Assembly: GCA_902583635.1 (NCBI GenBank)
Contig: CACHWJ010000008.1
Location: forward strand, 1-38,078
Length of the DNA: 38,078 bases
Reading direction: 5' to 3'
Source of the DNA: an uncultured Pelagibacteraceae bacterium
GTDB taxonomy: Bacteria; Pseudomonadota; Alphaproteobacteria; Pelagibacterales; Pelagibacteraceae
Shown here: in pieces, positions 1 to 7,536 of the stretch
How the letters are laid out: each line of letters opens with the position of its first letter
Position numbering within the stretch: position 1 is the first letter of the stretch
Program-made: the position numbers and the translations under genes
Notes under the pieces: generated by a model
The model's database searches: none
Told to the model about the DNA's origin: nothing
Seen by the model: the letters and a program-made list of their open reading frames with translations, nothing else

Positions 1-11
1 CAATAAGCCTC

Positions 12-42
12 TTGAAAAATATAATTAGCCTTTATTTATAAT
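12..42 (+). promoter_or_regulatory. Candidate sigma-70 promoter for the SDR gene
   Basis: A perfect TATAAT lies at 37-42 and a TTGAAA at 12-17, with a 19-base spacer that is longer than the ideal 17. The predicted transcript would start near base 49, giving a leader of about 35 bases. The sequence is very AT-rich, so a chance match is possible. Confidence 0.35.
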
Positions 43-84
43 TTTTTTTTGTATTTGTTATAGAAATAATATTTATTATTACTT

Positions 85-855
85 ATGAAATTAAAAAATA
101 AAGTTGCAATTGTTACCGGCGGGGGAAAAGGTATAGGAGAAGAAATTTGTTTAGGACTTGTAAAAGAAGGAGCTAAAATTGTTGTTGCAGATTTAGATAA
201 AAAAAGTTCCTCAAATGTCATTAAAACTATAATTCAAAATGGTGGTGATGCAATTTATGTAGAAACAAATGTTTCAAATGAGCAGAGTGTTAAAAATTTA
301 ATATCAGAAACTCTTAAACAATTTAAGCAAATAGATATATTAATTAATAATGCTGGCATAAGGCATGTTAAGAAACTTGAAGATCATAGTTTAAACGATT
401 GGAATGATATGATTTCTGTAAATCTAACTGGCCCATATATTTGTTGCCAAGCAGTAATTCCTCAAATGAAAAAAAATGGTAAAGGTAAAATTATAAACTT
501 TGGTTCTATTGCTAGCTTTATGGGAAGACCTGATCGTGTAGGTTATGTTGCAGCGAAAAGTGGAATATTAGGATTGACCAGAGCTTTAGCAATTGATTTG
601 AAGGGAACTAATATAAACGTTAATACAATTTGCCCCGGCCTTATATCTACTCCGTTCAATAAAAAATATGCTGAAGATCCAACCCATGGTGAAAAATGGG
701 GAAAAGAAACAATAGTTGGAAGATGGGGACGACCATCCGACATAGTTGGTGCAGCAGTTTTTTTATCTTCAAGTGAGTCTGATTTTATTAATGGATCAGA
801 GATTAAAATAGACGGCGGTTGGTTAGCAGCTAAAACTAGGGAAGGCGAAATATAA
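85..855 (+). CDS. SDR family NAD(P)-dependent oxidoreductase
   Basis: This is a classical short-chain dehydrogenase of 256 residues, the normal length for the family. The Rossmann cofactor motif TGGGKGIG is at residues 11-18, NNAG at 88-91, the structural Asn at 113, and the catalytic Ser141, Tyr154 and Lys158 are all present with the usual 13- and 4-residue spacings. The PG motif after the active site is seen in CPGLISTP near residue 183. It probably interconverts a hydroxyl and a keto group on a small metabolite in the cytoplasm. The specific substrate cannot be read from sequence: homologues include 3-oxoacyl-ACP reductases, glucose and polyol dehydrogenases. It is the first gene of a run with an ALDH gene 2 bases downstream and a 3-hydroxyisobutyrate dehydrogenase-like gene after that, so it likely belongs to one catabolic pathway with them and with the downstream TRAP importer (inference). 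Confidence 0.93.
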   Translation: MKLKNKVAIVTGGGKGIGEEICLGLVKEGAKIVVADLDKKSSSNVIKTIIQNGGDAIYVETNVSNEQSVKNLISETLKQFKQIDILINNAGIRHVKKLEDHSLNDWNDMISVNLTGPYICCQAVIPQMKKNGKGKIINFGSIASFMGRPDRVGYVAAKSGILGLTRALAIDLKGTNINVNTICPGLISTPFNKKYAEDPTHGEKWGKETIVGRWGRPSDIVGAAVFLSSSESDFINGSEIKIDGGWLAAKTREGEI

Positions 856-857
856 TT

Positions 858-2375
858 GTGAGTGATTTTTTAAGTAATTTTGAAAAAGCAAATAAAAATG
901 CAAAAAGATTATCAAATAAAATTTTAATTGATGGTAAATTAATTTCTCCGTCAACAGATAGCAAGATTAAGGTGATAAACCCCAGTACAGGAGAAGGTAT
1001 TGGTAATGCCCCTAAATGTAATAAAGTTGATGTTGATCATGCAGTAAAATCTTCTCTGAGTGCTTTTAAAGAATGGAAAAAAATTCCTGCACGAGAAAGA
1101 GGAAGATTGGTAGAGCAGGGTGCTAGAAAACTTGAAGAAAGAAGAGATGAGATTGAAACTTTACTTGCGTTGGACACTGGGAATGCTTTAAGAACACAAG
1201 CCAAACCTGAAACAGCAGCATCAATAGAACTAACTAGAATGTTTGCTGGTTTATCAGGAGAAATAAAAGGTGAAAATTATCCTCCTAATATCTCAAATAC
1301 TTTGCATTTTACAACAAGAGACCCCATAGGTGTAGTATGCGCTATTGTCCCGTGGAATGCTCCTTTATTTTTAACTGTTGCAAAGATAGCTCCAGCAATT
1401 GTTGCAGGTAACACTGTCGTTTTGAAAACTGCTGAACAAGCACCTTTCTGTGCTTTGTTATTAGCTGAAATTTTTCAGCAGGAGCTTCCTCCAGGAGTTT
1501 TAAATGTCATTTCTGGATATGGAGAAGAGTGTGGAGAGCCATTGTTGTCTCATCCTGATGTAAGAAAAATTACCTTCACTGGTTCATTTAGTGTTGGAAA
1601 AATTATTGCTCAAAAAGCTGCTCCTAAACTTTGTCCTGTAACTTTAGAACTAGGGGGAAAAAATCCTAATATAATTATGAGTGATGCAGATCTTGAAATT
1701 GCAATACCTGGTGTGATTGATGGTATGAGATACACAAGACAAGGACAAGCATGTACTGCCGGATCTAGGGTTTACATACAGGAAAAAATTTATGACAAAG
1801 TTTTAGAGGGCGTAGTTAATAAGTTAAAAAAACTTAAAATGGGAAATGCTTTAGATGAAAAATCAGATATAGGAGCAATTATTTCAGAAGAACAATTAAA
1901 TCGAACTTTACATTATATGAAAATTGCTAAGGAGAATTCATCAACCAAAGTTTTACATGGAGGCAATCAAAAAAAGGGTGGTGACCATAAAGAAGGTTTC
2001 TTTTACGAACCAACCTTGCTTTCTGGTGTTCCAGTAGAATCACCTGTATGCCAAGAAGAAATATTTGGTCCGGTTGCTTGCGCTATTCCATTTAAGTCAT
2101 TTGACGAGGTATTAAAAAGTGCAAACAATACTCCCTTTGGATTATCAGCAGTTTTATGGACACAAAATTTGTCAAGAGCCCTTCAATTTGTTGAAGAAAT
2201 TGAAGCAGGTTTTGTTCAAGTAAATCAATGTGTAGCTCCAAGAGCAAATGTATCTTATGGTGGATTAAAAATGAGTGGTCTAGGTAAAGAATATGCATTT
2301 GATAGTATGATAAATCATTTCACTCAAAGCAAAACTGTATTAATTAATAGAGGTAATTCAAATATAGATGAGTAG
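858..2375 (+). CDS. Aldehyde dehydrogenase, NAD(P)-dependent (ALDH superfamily)
   Basis: A full-length ALDH of 505 residues. The oxyanion-hole Asn in VPWN is at 167, the cofactor motif FTGSFSVG at 240-247, the general base Glu264 in LELGGK, and the nucleophile Cys299 in GQACTAGSR. It should oxidise an aldehyde to a carboxylic acid. The active-site context resembles broad betaine-aldehyde/phenylacetaldehyde-type enzymes rather than CoA-acylating methylmalonate semialdehyde dehydrogenase, despite the neighbouring 3-hydroxyisobutyrate dehydrogenase homologue. The start is GTG at 858, two bases after the SDR stop; no strong Shine-Dalgarno is visible, suggesting translational coupling. Its last 8 bases overlap the next gene. 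The substrate is unknown; the role in the local oxidation pathway is inferred from context. Confidence 0.93.
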   Translation: MSDFLSNFEKANKNAKRLSNKILIDGKLISPSTDSKIKVINPSTGEGIGNAPKCNKVDVDHAVKSSLSAFKEWKKIPARERGRLVEQGARKLEERRDEIETLLALDTGNALRTQAKPETAASIELTRMFAGLSGEIKGENYPPNISNTLHFTTRDPIGVVCAIVPWNAPLFLTVAKIAPAIVAGNTVVLKTAEQAPFCALLLAEIFQQELPPGVLNVISGYGEECGEPLLSHPDVRKITFTGSFSVGKIIAQKAAPKLCPVTLELGGKNPNIIMSDADLEIAIPGVIDGMRYTRQGQACTAGSRVYIQEKIYDKVLEGVVNKLKKLKMGNALDEKSDIGAIISEEQLNRTLHYMKIAKENSSTKVLHGGNQKKGGDHKEGFFYEPTLLSGVPVESPVCQEEIFGPVACAIPFKSFDEVLKSANNTPFGLSAVLWTQNLSRALQFVEEIEAGFVQVNQCVAPRANVSYGGLKMSGLGKEYAFDSMINHFTQSKTVLINRGNSNIDE

Positions 2376-3294
2376 GCATATAGCATTCATTGGAGTTGGA
2401 AATATGGGTAATCCTATGGCTCAACAATTAGTCAATGCAGGAAAGCAAGTTAAAGTTTTTGATGTTTCAGAACAAGCAATTAAAATTGCAAAAGAAACTG
2501 GATTGAATGTTGTAAATTCTTTGGATGAACTTTTATCAAATTCATCAGCAGTAATATCTATGCTGCCTGAAGGAAAACATGTTCAAGAACTTTATCTTGG
2601 TGAAAATGGAATTTTAAAAAAAATTTCTCAAGATAGTTTAATTATTGAATGTTCAACTATTGATATTGAAACTTCCTTAAAGATAGGAGATTACGCAAAA
2701 TCTTTAGGTATTAAGATGATTGATGCTCCTGTTACTGGTGGAGTGATGGGAGCTAGAGTTGGTAAGTTAAATTTTTTAGTTGGTGGTAGCCAGGAAGCTG
2801 TAAAATTAGCCACACCACTCTTAGAGATTATGGGACAAAAAATACTTCATGCAGGCGAGCAAGGAAGTGGAGTGGGAGTAAAAATATGTAATAACATGTC
2901 ACTTGGAATATCAATGATAGCAGCATCTGAAACCTTAATGTTAGCGAAGAGACTTAAAATGGATATAAAAAAAGTTCATCAAATTGTAAAAGAAGCATCT
3001 GGTAACAACTGGGCATTAACGAATTATACTCCCATACCTGGTTTAACAGATGGAGTACCATCAAATAATAAATATAGGCCAGGATTTACAGCAGCAATGA
3101 TGAAAAAAGATTTAAAATTAGCAAATGATGCTGCTGATGCAGTTAATGCAAATACACCTTTAGGAAAAGCTGCTTTAAAAATATTTTCAGACTTTTGTGA
3201 AGAAGGTGATGCAGATACTGATTATTCAGGTATATCCAAAAAAATTGGTGGTGATACTTGGGATTATCCTTTTGACCCAAAAGGCAAAGACTAA
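2368..3294 (+). CDS. 3-hydroxyisobutyrate dehydrogenase family protein (beta-hydroxyacid dehydrogenase)
   Basis: 308 residues, with the N-terminal NAD(P) motif GVGNMG at 9-14, the family signature DAPVTGG at 119-125 (Thr in place of the usual Ser), and the catalytic Lys172 plus Asn176 in VKICNNM. The C-terminal block around NYTPIPGLTDGVPSNNKY resembles the matching block of true 3-hydroxyisobutyrate dehydrogenases (MmsB), rather than tartronate semialdehyde reductases. The enzyme would reversibly oxidise a beta-hydroxyacid to its semialdehyde. Its start overlaps the end of the ALDH gene by 8 bases, so the two are almost certainly co-translated. A simple reading is that this enzyme makes an aldehyde that the ALDH then oxidises, but the actual metabolite is not determined. 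No valine-degradation genes (mmsA, bkd) are nearby, so I do not give a gene symbol. Confidence 0.9.
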   Translation: MSRHIAFIGVGNMGNPMAQQLVNAGKQVKVFDVSEQAIKIAKETGLNVVNSLDELLSNSSAVISMLPEGKHVQELYLGENGILKKISQDSLIIECSTIDIETSLKIGDYAKSLGIKMIDAPVTGGVMGARVGKLNFLVGGSQEAVKLATPLLEIMGQKILHAGEQGSGVGVKICNNMSLGISMIAASETLMLAKRLKMDIKKVHQIVKEASGNNWALTNYTPIPGLTDGVPSNNKYRPGFTAAMMKKDLKLANDAADAVNANTPLGKAALKIFSDFCEEGDADTDYSGISKKIGGDTWDYPFDPKGKD

Positions 3295-3384
3295 ATTATA
3301 ATTAGTATTTGAACTTAAGGTACATTAAATACAAGAACATTATAAACTCTTTACTTTTTAATTTCAATGAGGTTTACTTAAGGC

Positions 3385-3401
3385 TTATTAAGTCTTAATA
3401 A
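3385..3401 (+). promoter_or_regulatory. 17-bp dyad (possible operator) upstream of the TRAP binding protein gene
   Basis: TTATTAAG-T-CTTAATAA is a perfect 8-bp inverted repeat around one central base. It lies 24 bases before the dctP start, inside the 131-base gap 3295-3425. One central base is too small a loop for a stable RNA hairpin, so if functional it is a DNA-binding site of the kind used by dimeric repressors. A clear Shine-Dalgarno GAGAGGGA follows at 3413-3420, stronger than that of most genes in this window. A TATAAA at 3341-3346 could be a -10 box but has no convincing -35. No regulator gene is adjacent. AT-rich palindromes arise easily in this genome, so confidence is limited. Confidence 0.35.
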
Positions 3402-3425
3402 ACAAAAAAAAAGAGAGGGAAATAA

Positions 3426-4514
3426 ATGAAAAAAATCACTTCAATGATTTTAGCTTTAGTTTTTGCGGTTTCTTTAATAGGCACTGCTTCAGCTAAAACT
3501 TTAAAAATCCAACTTACTTTTCCTAAAACTTCTTATGATGGTCAAATCGTAAAGATGTGGACTGATAGAGTTACACAATTAACTAGAGGCGAGTTAAAAT
3601 TTGAACTTTTATCAAAAGGCGAAGTTGTTGGTATGAAAGAAACTTTAGAAGCTGTTGACAAAGGTTTAGTTGATGGTGGTGCTGCATGGACACACTACTG
3701 GTCTAACTATCACCCAGCTGCTATGTTATTCGGATCACCTGTTGCAGGTGGTGGAATAGGATTATCAACTAAATCATGGTTAGCATGGTATTTTGATAAT
3801 GGTGGAAAAGAGTTATACGATAGACTTTGGAATGAAATGGGAATGAATGTTAAAGGTTTCGTGATGGCATCATCAGGACCTGAGGCATTAGGTTGGTTTA
3901 AAGAACCAATTAAAAATATGGATGACTTCAGAAAATATAGATTTAGAACTCCTCCAGGAATTCCAGGACAAACATACAAAGATATCGGAATTGCATCAGT
4001 ATCTTTATCAGGTGGTGATATATTACCAGCACTTGAAAAAGGAACAATTGATGCTGCTGAATGGTGTTGTCCAAAACCAGACTCAGTTTTTGGTTTCCAA
4101 AAAGTTCTCAAAAACTATTACCTACAAGGTTTACACCAAAACGTAGTTAATGGTGATATTTACATAAATGGTGATGTTTATAATTCTCTAACTGATCATC
4201 AAAAATATGCAATGGAAGTTGCATCTGAAGCGATGATTACTAGAAACATTACTAATAGAGCTGTAGAAAATGGAAAAGCATTAATTGATCTTACTGAAAA
4301 TCACGGTGTTAAATTATGGGATACACCAGCTGATTATTTCACTGAGTACATGAATGCTGCTCAAGCAACTCTTAAAAAGAACGCTGCAGAAAATGCTTTC
4401 TTTAAAGAAGTTTATGAGCACATGACTGCACATGCGAAAATTGTAGTACCTTTTATTGCACAAATGGAAACATCTGATGCATCAATTGGATCTGCTTTTG
4501 CAAAACAACAGTAA
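3426..4514 (+). CDS. dctP: TRAP transporter substrate-binding protein (DctP family)
   Basis: A periplasmic solute receptor of 362 residues. A Sec signal peptide with hydrophobic core at 5-20 ends at ASA-KT, giving a likely cut after residue 23. The mature protein has the DctP fold landmarks: FRTPPG near 173-178, whose Arg174 corresponds to the conserved carboxylate-binding arginine of the family, and GTIDAAEW at 206-213. This implies an organic-acid ligand (family knowledge), and the general look is closest to the TakP-like, keto/hydroxy-acid group, but the ligand is not assignable. It has a strong Shine-Dalgarno and its own terminator directly downstream, consistent with high expression relative to the two permease genes that follow. 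Together with the three dehydrogenases upstream it suggests import and oxidation of one compound. Confidence 0.93.
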   Translation: MKKITSMILALVFAVSLIGTASAKTLKIQLTFPKTSYDGQIVKMWTDRVTQLTRGELKFELLSKGEVVGMKETLEAVDKGLVDGGAAWTHYWSNYHPAAMLFGSPVAGGGIGLSTKSWLAWYFDNGGKELYDRLWNEMGMNVKGFVMASSGPEALGWFKEPIKNMDDFRKYRFRTPPGIPGQTYKDIGIASVSLSGGDILPALEKGTIDAAEWCCPKPDSVFGFQKVLKNYYLQGLHQNVVNGDIYINGDVYNSLTDHQKYAMEVASEAMITRNITNRAVENGKALIDLTENHGVKLWDTPADYFTEYMNAAQATLKKNAAENAFFKEVYEHMTAHAKIVVPFIAQMETSDASIGSAFAKQQ

Positions 4515-4526
4515 AACTTAATTTAA

Positions 4527-4561
4527 AAACGGGGATAAATATTATTTATTCCCGTTTTTTT
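4527..4561 (+). terminator. Rho-independent terminator after dctP
   Basis: A 14-bp stem (AAACGGGGATAAAT pairing with ATTTATTCCCGTTT, one G-U pair) closes on an ATT loop and runs into an eight-base T tract at 4554-4561. It sits 13 bases after the dctP stop and before dctQ, so it probably acts as a partial terminator or 3'-end stabiliser that raises binding-protein mRNA above permease mRNA. Confidence 0.85.
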
Positions 4562-4587
4562 AATAATCAAATTTATTAAATTGCTCA

Positions 4588-5244
4588 ATGGTTGATAAAA
4601 AGTCACAAGAAAATGTAAGTAAAAATTTGGACATAACTGATGAGCTTATAGCTGAACGTCGAACAAGCACAAAAATGCCAAAGGATATGGATCCTTGGAT
4701 GGCAAAAACAATAGAACTAATTGATAGAAATATGCTCCTTACTGGCAAAATTGTTTGCTGGATCACAATTCCTTTAATATTTGCTATGGTATATGAGGTT
4801 ATTGGAAGACATTTCTTTAATCGTCCAACCCTATGGTCTTTTGATATTAGCAGGATGTTAGCTGGCGCTTTATTTATGTTAGGTGCTGCATACACTTTAT
4901 CGAAAGGAATACACATAAGAGCAGATTTTTTATATCGAAATTGGAAAGTGAGAAATCAGGCAAAAGTTGATTTATTTTTGTATTTATTATTTTTCTTCCC
5001 AGGTTTCTTAGTATTTTTCTGGGTAAGCTTTGATTACGCTTATACATCAATTTGTGGGAGATCTGATTTGATGGAATGTTTGGGTGGTAAGGTAAGAATT
5101 CAAAGGGCAATGGATACAACATGGATGCCTATAATGTGGCCACTTAAAAGCTGCATGCCTATAGGAGCATTTTTACTTTTAATACAAGGAATTTCTGAAG
5201 TTCTTAAAAGCTACTATGCCTTTGTTAAAGGAAGATGGCCATAA
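4588..5244 (+). CDS. dctQ: TRAP transporter small permease subunit (DctQ)
   Basis: An inner-membrane protein of 218 residues with four predicted hydrophobic segments (about 52-72, 88-110, 131-152 and 183-203), the DctQ pattern. It pairs with DctM to form the sodium-driven TRAP permease. It is longer than the usual 160-190 residues because of a charged, soluble N-terminal extension of about 45 residues and an insert rich in Cys/Gly around 155-170 between the third and fourth segments. Later in-frame Met codons at residues 30, 34 and 38 would shorten the extension, but no better ribosome site is evident for them. Its stop overlaps the dctM start region. Confidence 0.88.
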   Translation: MVDKKSQENVSKNLDITDELIAERRTSTKMPKDMDPWMAKTIELIDRNMLLTGKIVCWITIPLIFAMVYEVIGRHFFNRPTLWSFDISRMLAGALFMLGAAYTLSKGIHIRADFLYRNWKVRNQAKVDLFLYLLFFFPGFLVFFWVSFDYAYTSICGRSDLMECLGGKVRIQRAMDTTWMPIMWPLKSCMPIGAFLLLIQGISEVLKSYYAFVKGRWP

Positions 5245-6575
5245 TGGAGTTTTTTACACCTGAAATTATTGGCGCGATAATGATTGGTTGCATGCTATTT
5301 GCAATTTTTATCGGTTTTCCAATATCGTTCACTCTAATATTTTTAGGTCTTGTATTTGGTTATTGGGGTTTTGGAAAATTGGTCTTCTATCTGATGACTT
5401 TGCAGTTCAATATGATAATGACCGAAAATACCCTTGCAGCAGTTCCACTCTTTATTTTTATGGGAATATTGATGGAACAAGCAGGTTTAATGGAAAGATT
5501 ATTTAATGCTGTTCAGTTAATGTTATCTAAAACTAGGGGAGCATTATTTTATGCTGTGATGTTTGTATCTACAATCTTTGCTGCAGCAACTGGGATTGTT
5601 GGAGCTTCAGTTACAATTTTAGGAATTATGGCAGGTAAAACTATGATTAGATCTGGTTATGATACAAGATTATCAGCCGGGTTGATTTGTGCAGGTGGAA
5701 CACTTGGTATTCTAATTCCTCCAAGCATCATGTTAGTAGTCATGGGTCCAGTTCTAGAAATTCCAGTAACTGATTTGTTTGCTGCAGCTATTATTCCAGG
5801 AATTATGTTAGCATGTTTGTACGCTGGGTATACTACACTAAGATGTTTTCTAAATCCAAAATTAGGACCAGTGCTCCCAGCTAGTGAAAGACCTACTAAT
5901 ATGGGTAGAGTATGGATTGAATTTTTTATGGGCTTAGTTCCACCAGCTGCATTAGTATTTTTTGCCTTAGGAAGTATTTTATTTGGTTTAGCAACTCCAA
6001 CAGAAGGAGCTGGGATGGGTGCTTTCGGATCTATTATTTTGGCATTAGCATATAAAAAATTCACTTACAAAGGTTTAAAAGAAGCTCTAATTAAAACACT
6101 AGAAATTACCGCTTTAATTATGTTTTTAGTTGCGGCATCAAATTTCTTTGGCGCTGTTTTTTCAAAGTTAGGAACTCCATCTCTTTTAACTGATTATTTA
6201 CTAAACTTGGAAGTTAATAAATACTGGATTTTGGCAATAATGATGGCAGCAATCTTCTTATTAGGATGGCCGTTAGAGTGGGTCCCTATAGTGTTAATTG
6301 TGTTGCCTATCCTGTTACCTTTAGTTCAAGAACTAGGATTTAATTTAACTTGGTTTGCAATTCTAGTTGCCGTTAATTTACAAACCGCATGGCTCTCTCC
6401 GCCTGTTGCTTTATCTGCATATTTTTTAAAAGGGGTTGTTCCTGATTGGGACTTAAAAGATATATATCTAGGAATGATGCAATTTATGGTAATACAAGTA
6501 ATTGGATTAGTATTAATAATAATATTTCCTCAAATTGCACTTTGGTTACCAGAAGTAATGTATCCCTCTCCTTAG
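5244..6575 (+). CDS. dctM: TRAP transporter large permease subunit (DctM)
   Basis: A very hydrophobic protein of about 443 residues with the 12-or-so membrane segments of DctM, including the conserved GGTLGILIPPSIMLVVMG stretch and the NLQTAWLSPPVALSAYF stretch near the C-terminus. It is the ion-coupled channel of the TRAP importer. Two starts are possible. The ATG at 5235 gives three extra residues, but its upstream AAAGGAAG would be too close. The ATG at 5244 forms a TAATG junction with the dctQ stop and leaves a suitable distance to that Shine-Dalgarno, so I prefer 5244. The gene ends exactly where the convergent EamA gene ends, with no base between the two stop codons. Confidence 0.93.
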   Translation: MEFFTPEIIGAIMIGCMLFAIFIGFPISFTLIFLGLVFGYWGFGKLVFYLMTLQFNMIMTENTLAAVPLFIFMGILMEQAGLMERLFNAVQLMLSKTRGALFYAVMFVSTIFAAATGIVGASVTILGIMAGKTMIRSGYDTRLSAGLICAGGTLGILIPPSIMLVVMGPVLEIPVTDLFAAAIIPGIMLACLYAGYTTLRCFLNPKLGPVLPASERPTNMGRVWIEFFMGLVPPAALVFFALGSILFGLATPTEGAGMGAFGSIILALAYKKFTYKGLKEALIKTLEITALIMFLVAASNFFGAVFSKLGTPSLLTDYLLNLEVNKYWILAIMMAAIFLLGWPLEWVPIVLIVLPILLPLVQELGFNLTWFAILVAVNLQTAWLSPPVALSAYFLKGVVPDWDLKDIYLGMMQFMVIQVIGLVLIIIFPQIALWLPEVMYPSP

Positions 6576-7472
6576 TTAAGATTTTTTATTGATATAAGGT
6601 ATTATTGTACCAATTAAAATTATTATAAGAGATAAAAATATTTTAAAATTAATTTCAGCATCGACTACTATCCATGCTGAAGTTGCTCCGATTGGACCTG
6701 TGAGGGGATACATTAAACTAATACGACCTAAAGGAAGTCTTCTTAGTGCGTAGTTGTAAAATAAATACGAGGCAAAAGTAATAAAAGATAAAGTTAAAGC
6801 AGCCATTACTGAAGGTGTAAAGTCTAAATGAAAAGTGTATTGAAAACTAGAATTTGGCCAAATAATAAAAAGAATTAAAAAAGAAAGCACAAATCCTGTA
6901 AAATATTGAAAAGTATTTACAGATAGCTGATTAACTTTTGTTTGCATAAACTTTCTTCCAATAACTTCATTTATTGAAGCGCATAGCATTCCTAAAAAAA
7001 TAATTAAGTCACCAAGATAATTTCCTGCACCTGAATTAAATTGATTTGTAAGTAATAAATAAGTTCCCACAAGAGTTATCAAAACTCCAATAATTACTTT
7101 AATCTCAATTTTTTCTTTTAAAAATATTTTTGCTACAAATGGCTGTATAAGCGGAAGTGTACTTATTATAGCCACTCCATTAATTGGACTTGTCAATAAC
7201 AACCCTACATGAAAGGACAATGTTACAAGAAATGGATTAAGTAAACCCATTAAAAAAGGTTTTAAACCTACTTGTTTTATAGAAATATCAACCTTCATCA
7301 AAATACAAAATAAAAGCATAAGTACAAATGCAATCAAAAATCGTACAGCTAATAGATCTATTATAAAAAATTCTTTTAAGGCTAAAGTTACAAATGGTGG
7401 GCCTGACCCAAAACCAATTACTGCCATTAACATTGCAAAATAACCAATGTTATTTCTAATAAAATCTTTCAT
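6576..7472 (-). CDS. EamA/DMT family transporter
   Basis: 298 residues with about ten hydrophobic segments arranged as two EamA repeats (roughly residues 10-140 and 155-292), as in drug/metabolite transporter family exporters. Typical features are the conserved Pro/Gly in LPLIQPFVAKIFLKEKI at the end of repeat one and LMYPLTGPIGATSAW in repeat two. It is predicted to export or exchange a small metabolite across the inner membrane; the substrate is unknown. The gene is convergent with dctM (stop codons abut) and divergent from the NCS1 permease gene, with a 64-base shared upstream region. It may protect against a catabolic intermediate of the neighbouring modules, but that is only inference from position. 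Confidence 0.9.
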   Translation of the reverse strand: MKDFIRNNIGYFAMLMAVIGFGSGPPFVTLALKEFFIIDLLAVRFLIAFVLMLLFCILMKVDISIKQVGLKPFLMGLLNPFLVTLSFHVGLLLTSPINGVAIISTLPLIQPFVAKIFLKEKIEIKVIIGVLITLVGTYLLLTNQFNSGAGNYLGDLIIFLGMLCASINEVIGRKFMQTKVNQLSVNTFQYFTGFVLSFLILFIIWPNSSFQYTFHLDFTPSVMAALTLSFITFASYLFYNYALRRLPLGRISLMYPLTGPIGATSAWIVVDAEINFKIFLSLIIILIGTIIPYINKKS

Positions 7473-7536
7473 AAGTAAAAATTTAAATATCTAAAAAAAG
7501 ATATAGTATCACAATTAATTAGTTTATTATTTAATT

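Noticed and set aside
65-80. Palindrome AATAATA-TT-TATTATT just before the SDR start
   Set aside because: Made of A and T only and in a low-complexity leader; likely by chance in this base composition.
858-2375. Calling the ALDH a methylmalonate semialdehyde dehydrogenase (MmsA) because of the MmsB-like neighbour
   Set aside because: The active site is GQACTAGSR, as in hydrolytic ALDHs, not the pattern of the CoA-acylating MmsA group.
3710-4111. 133-residue open frame antisense to dctP
   Set aside because: It lies wholly inside a well-supported gene on the other strand, has no Shine-Dalgarno, and its Pro/Ser-rich composition is that expected of a mirror frame.
5657-6064. 135-residue open frame antisense to dctM
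   Set aside because: Shadow frame with no motif, inside a clear membrane protein gene.
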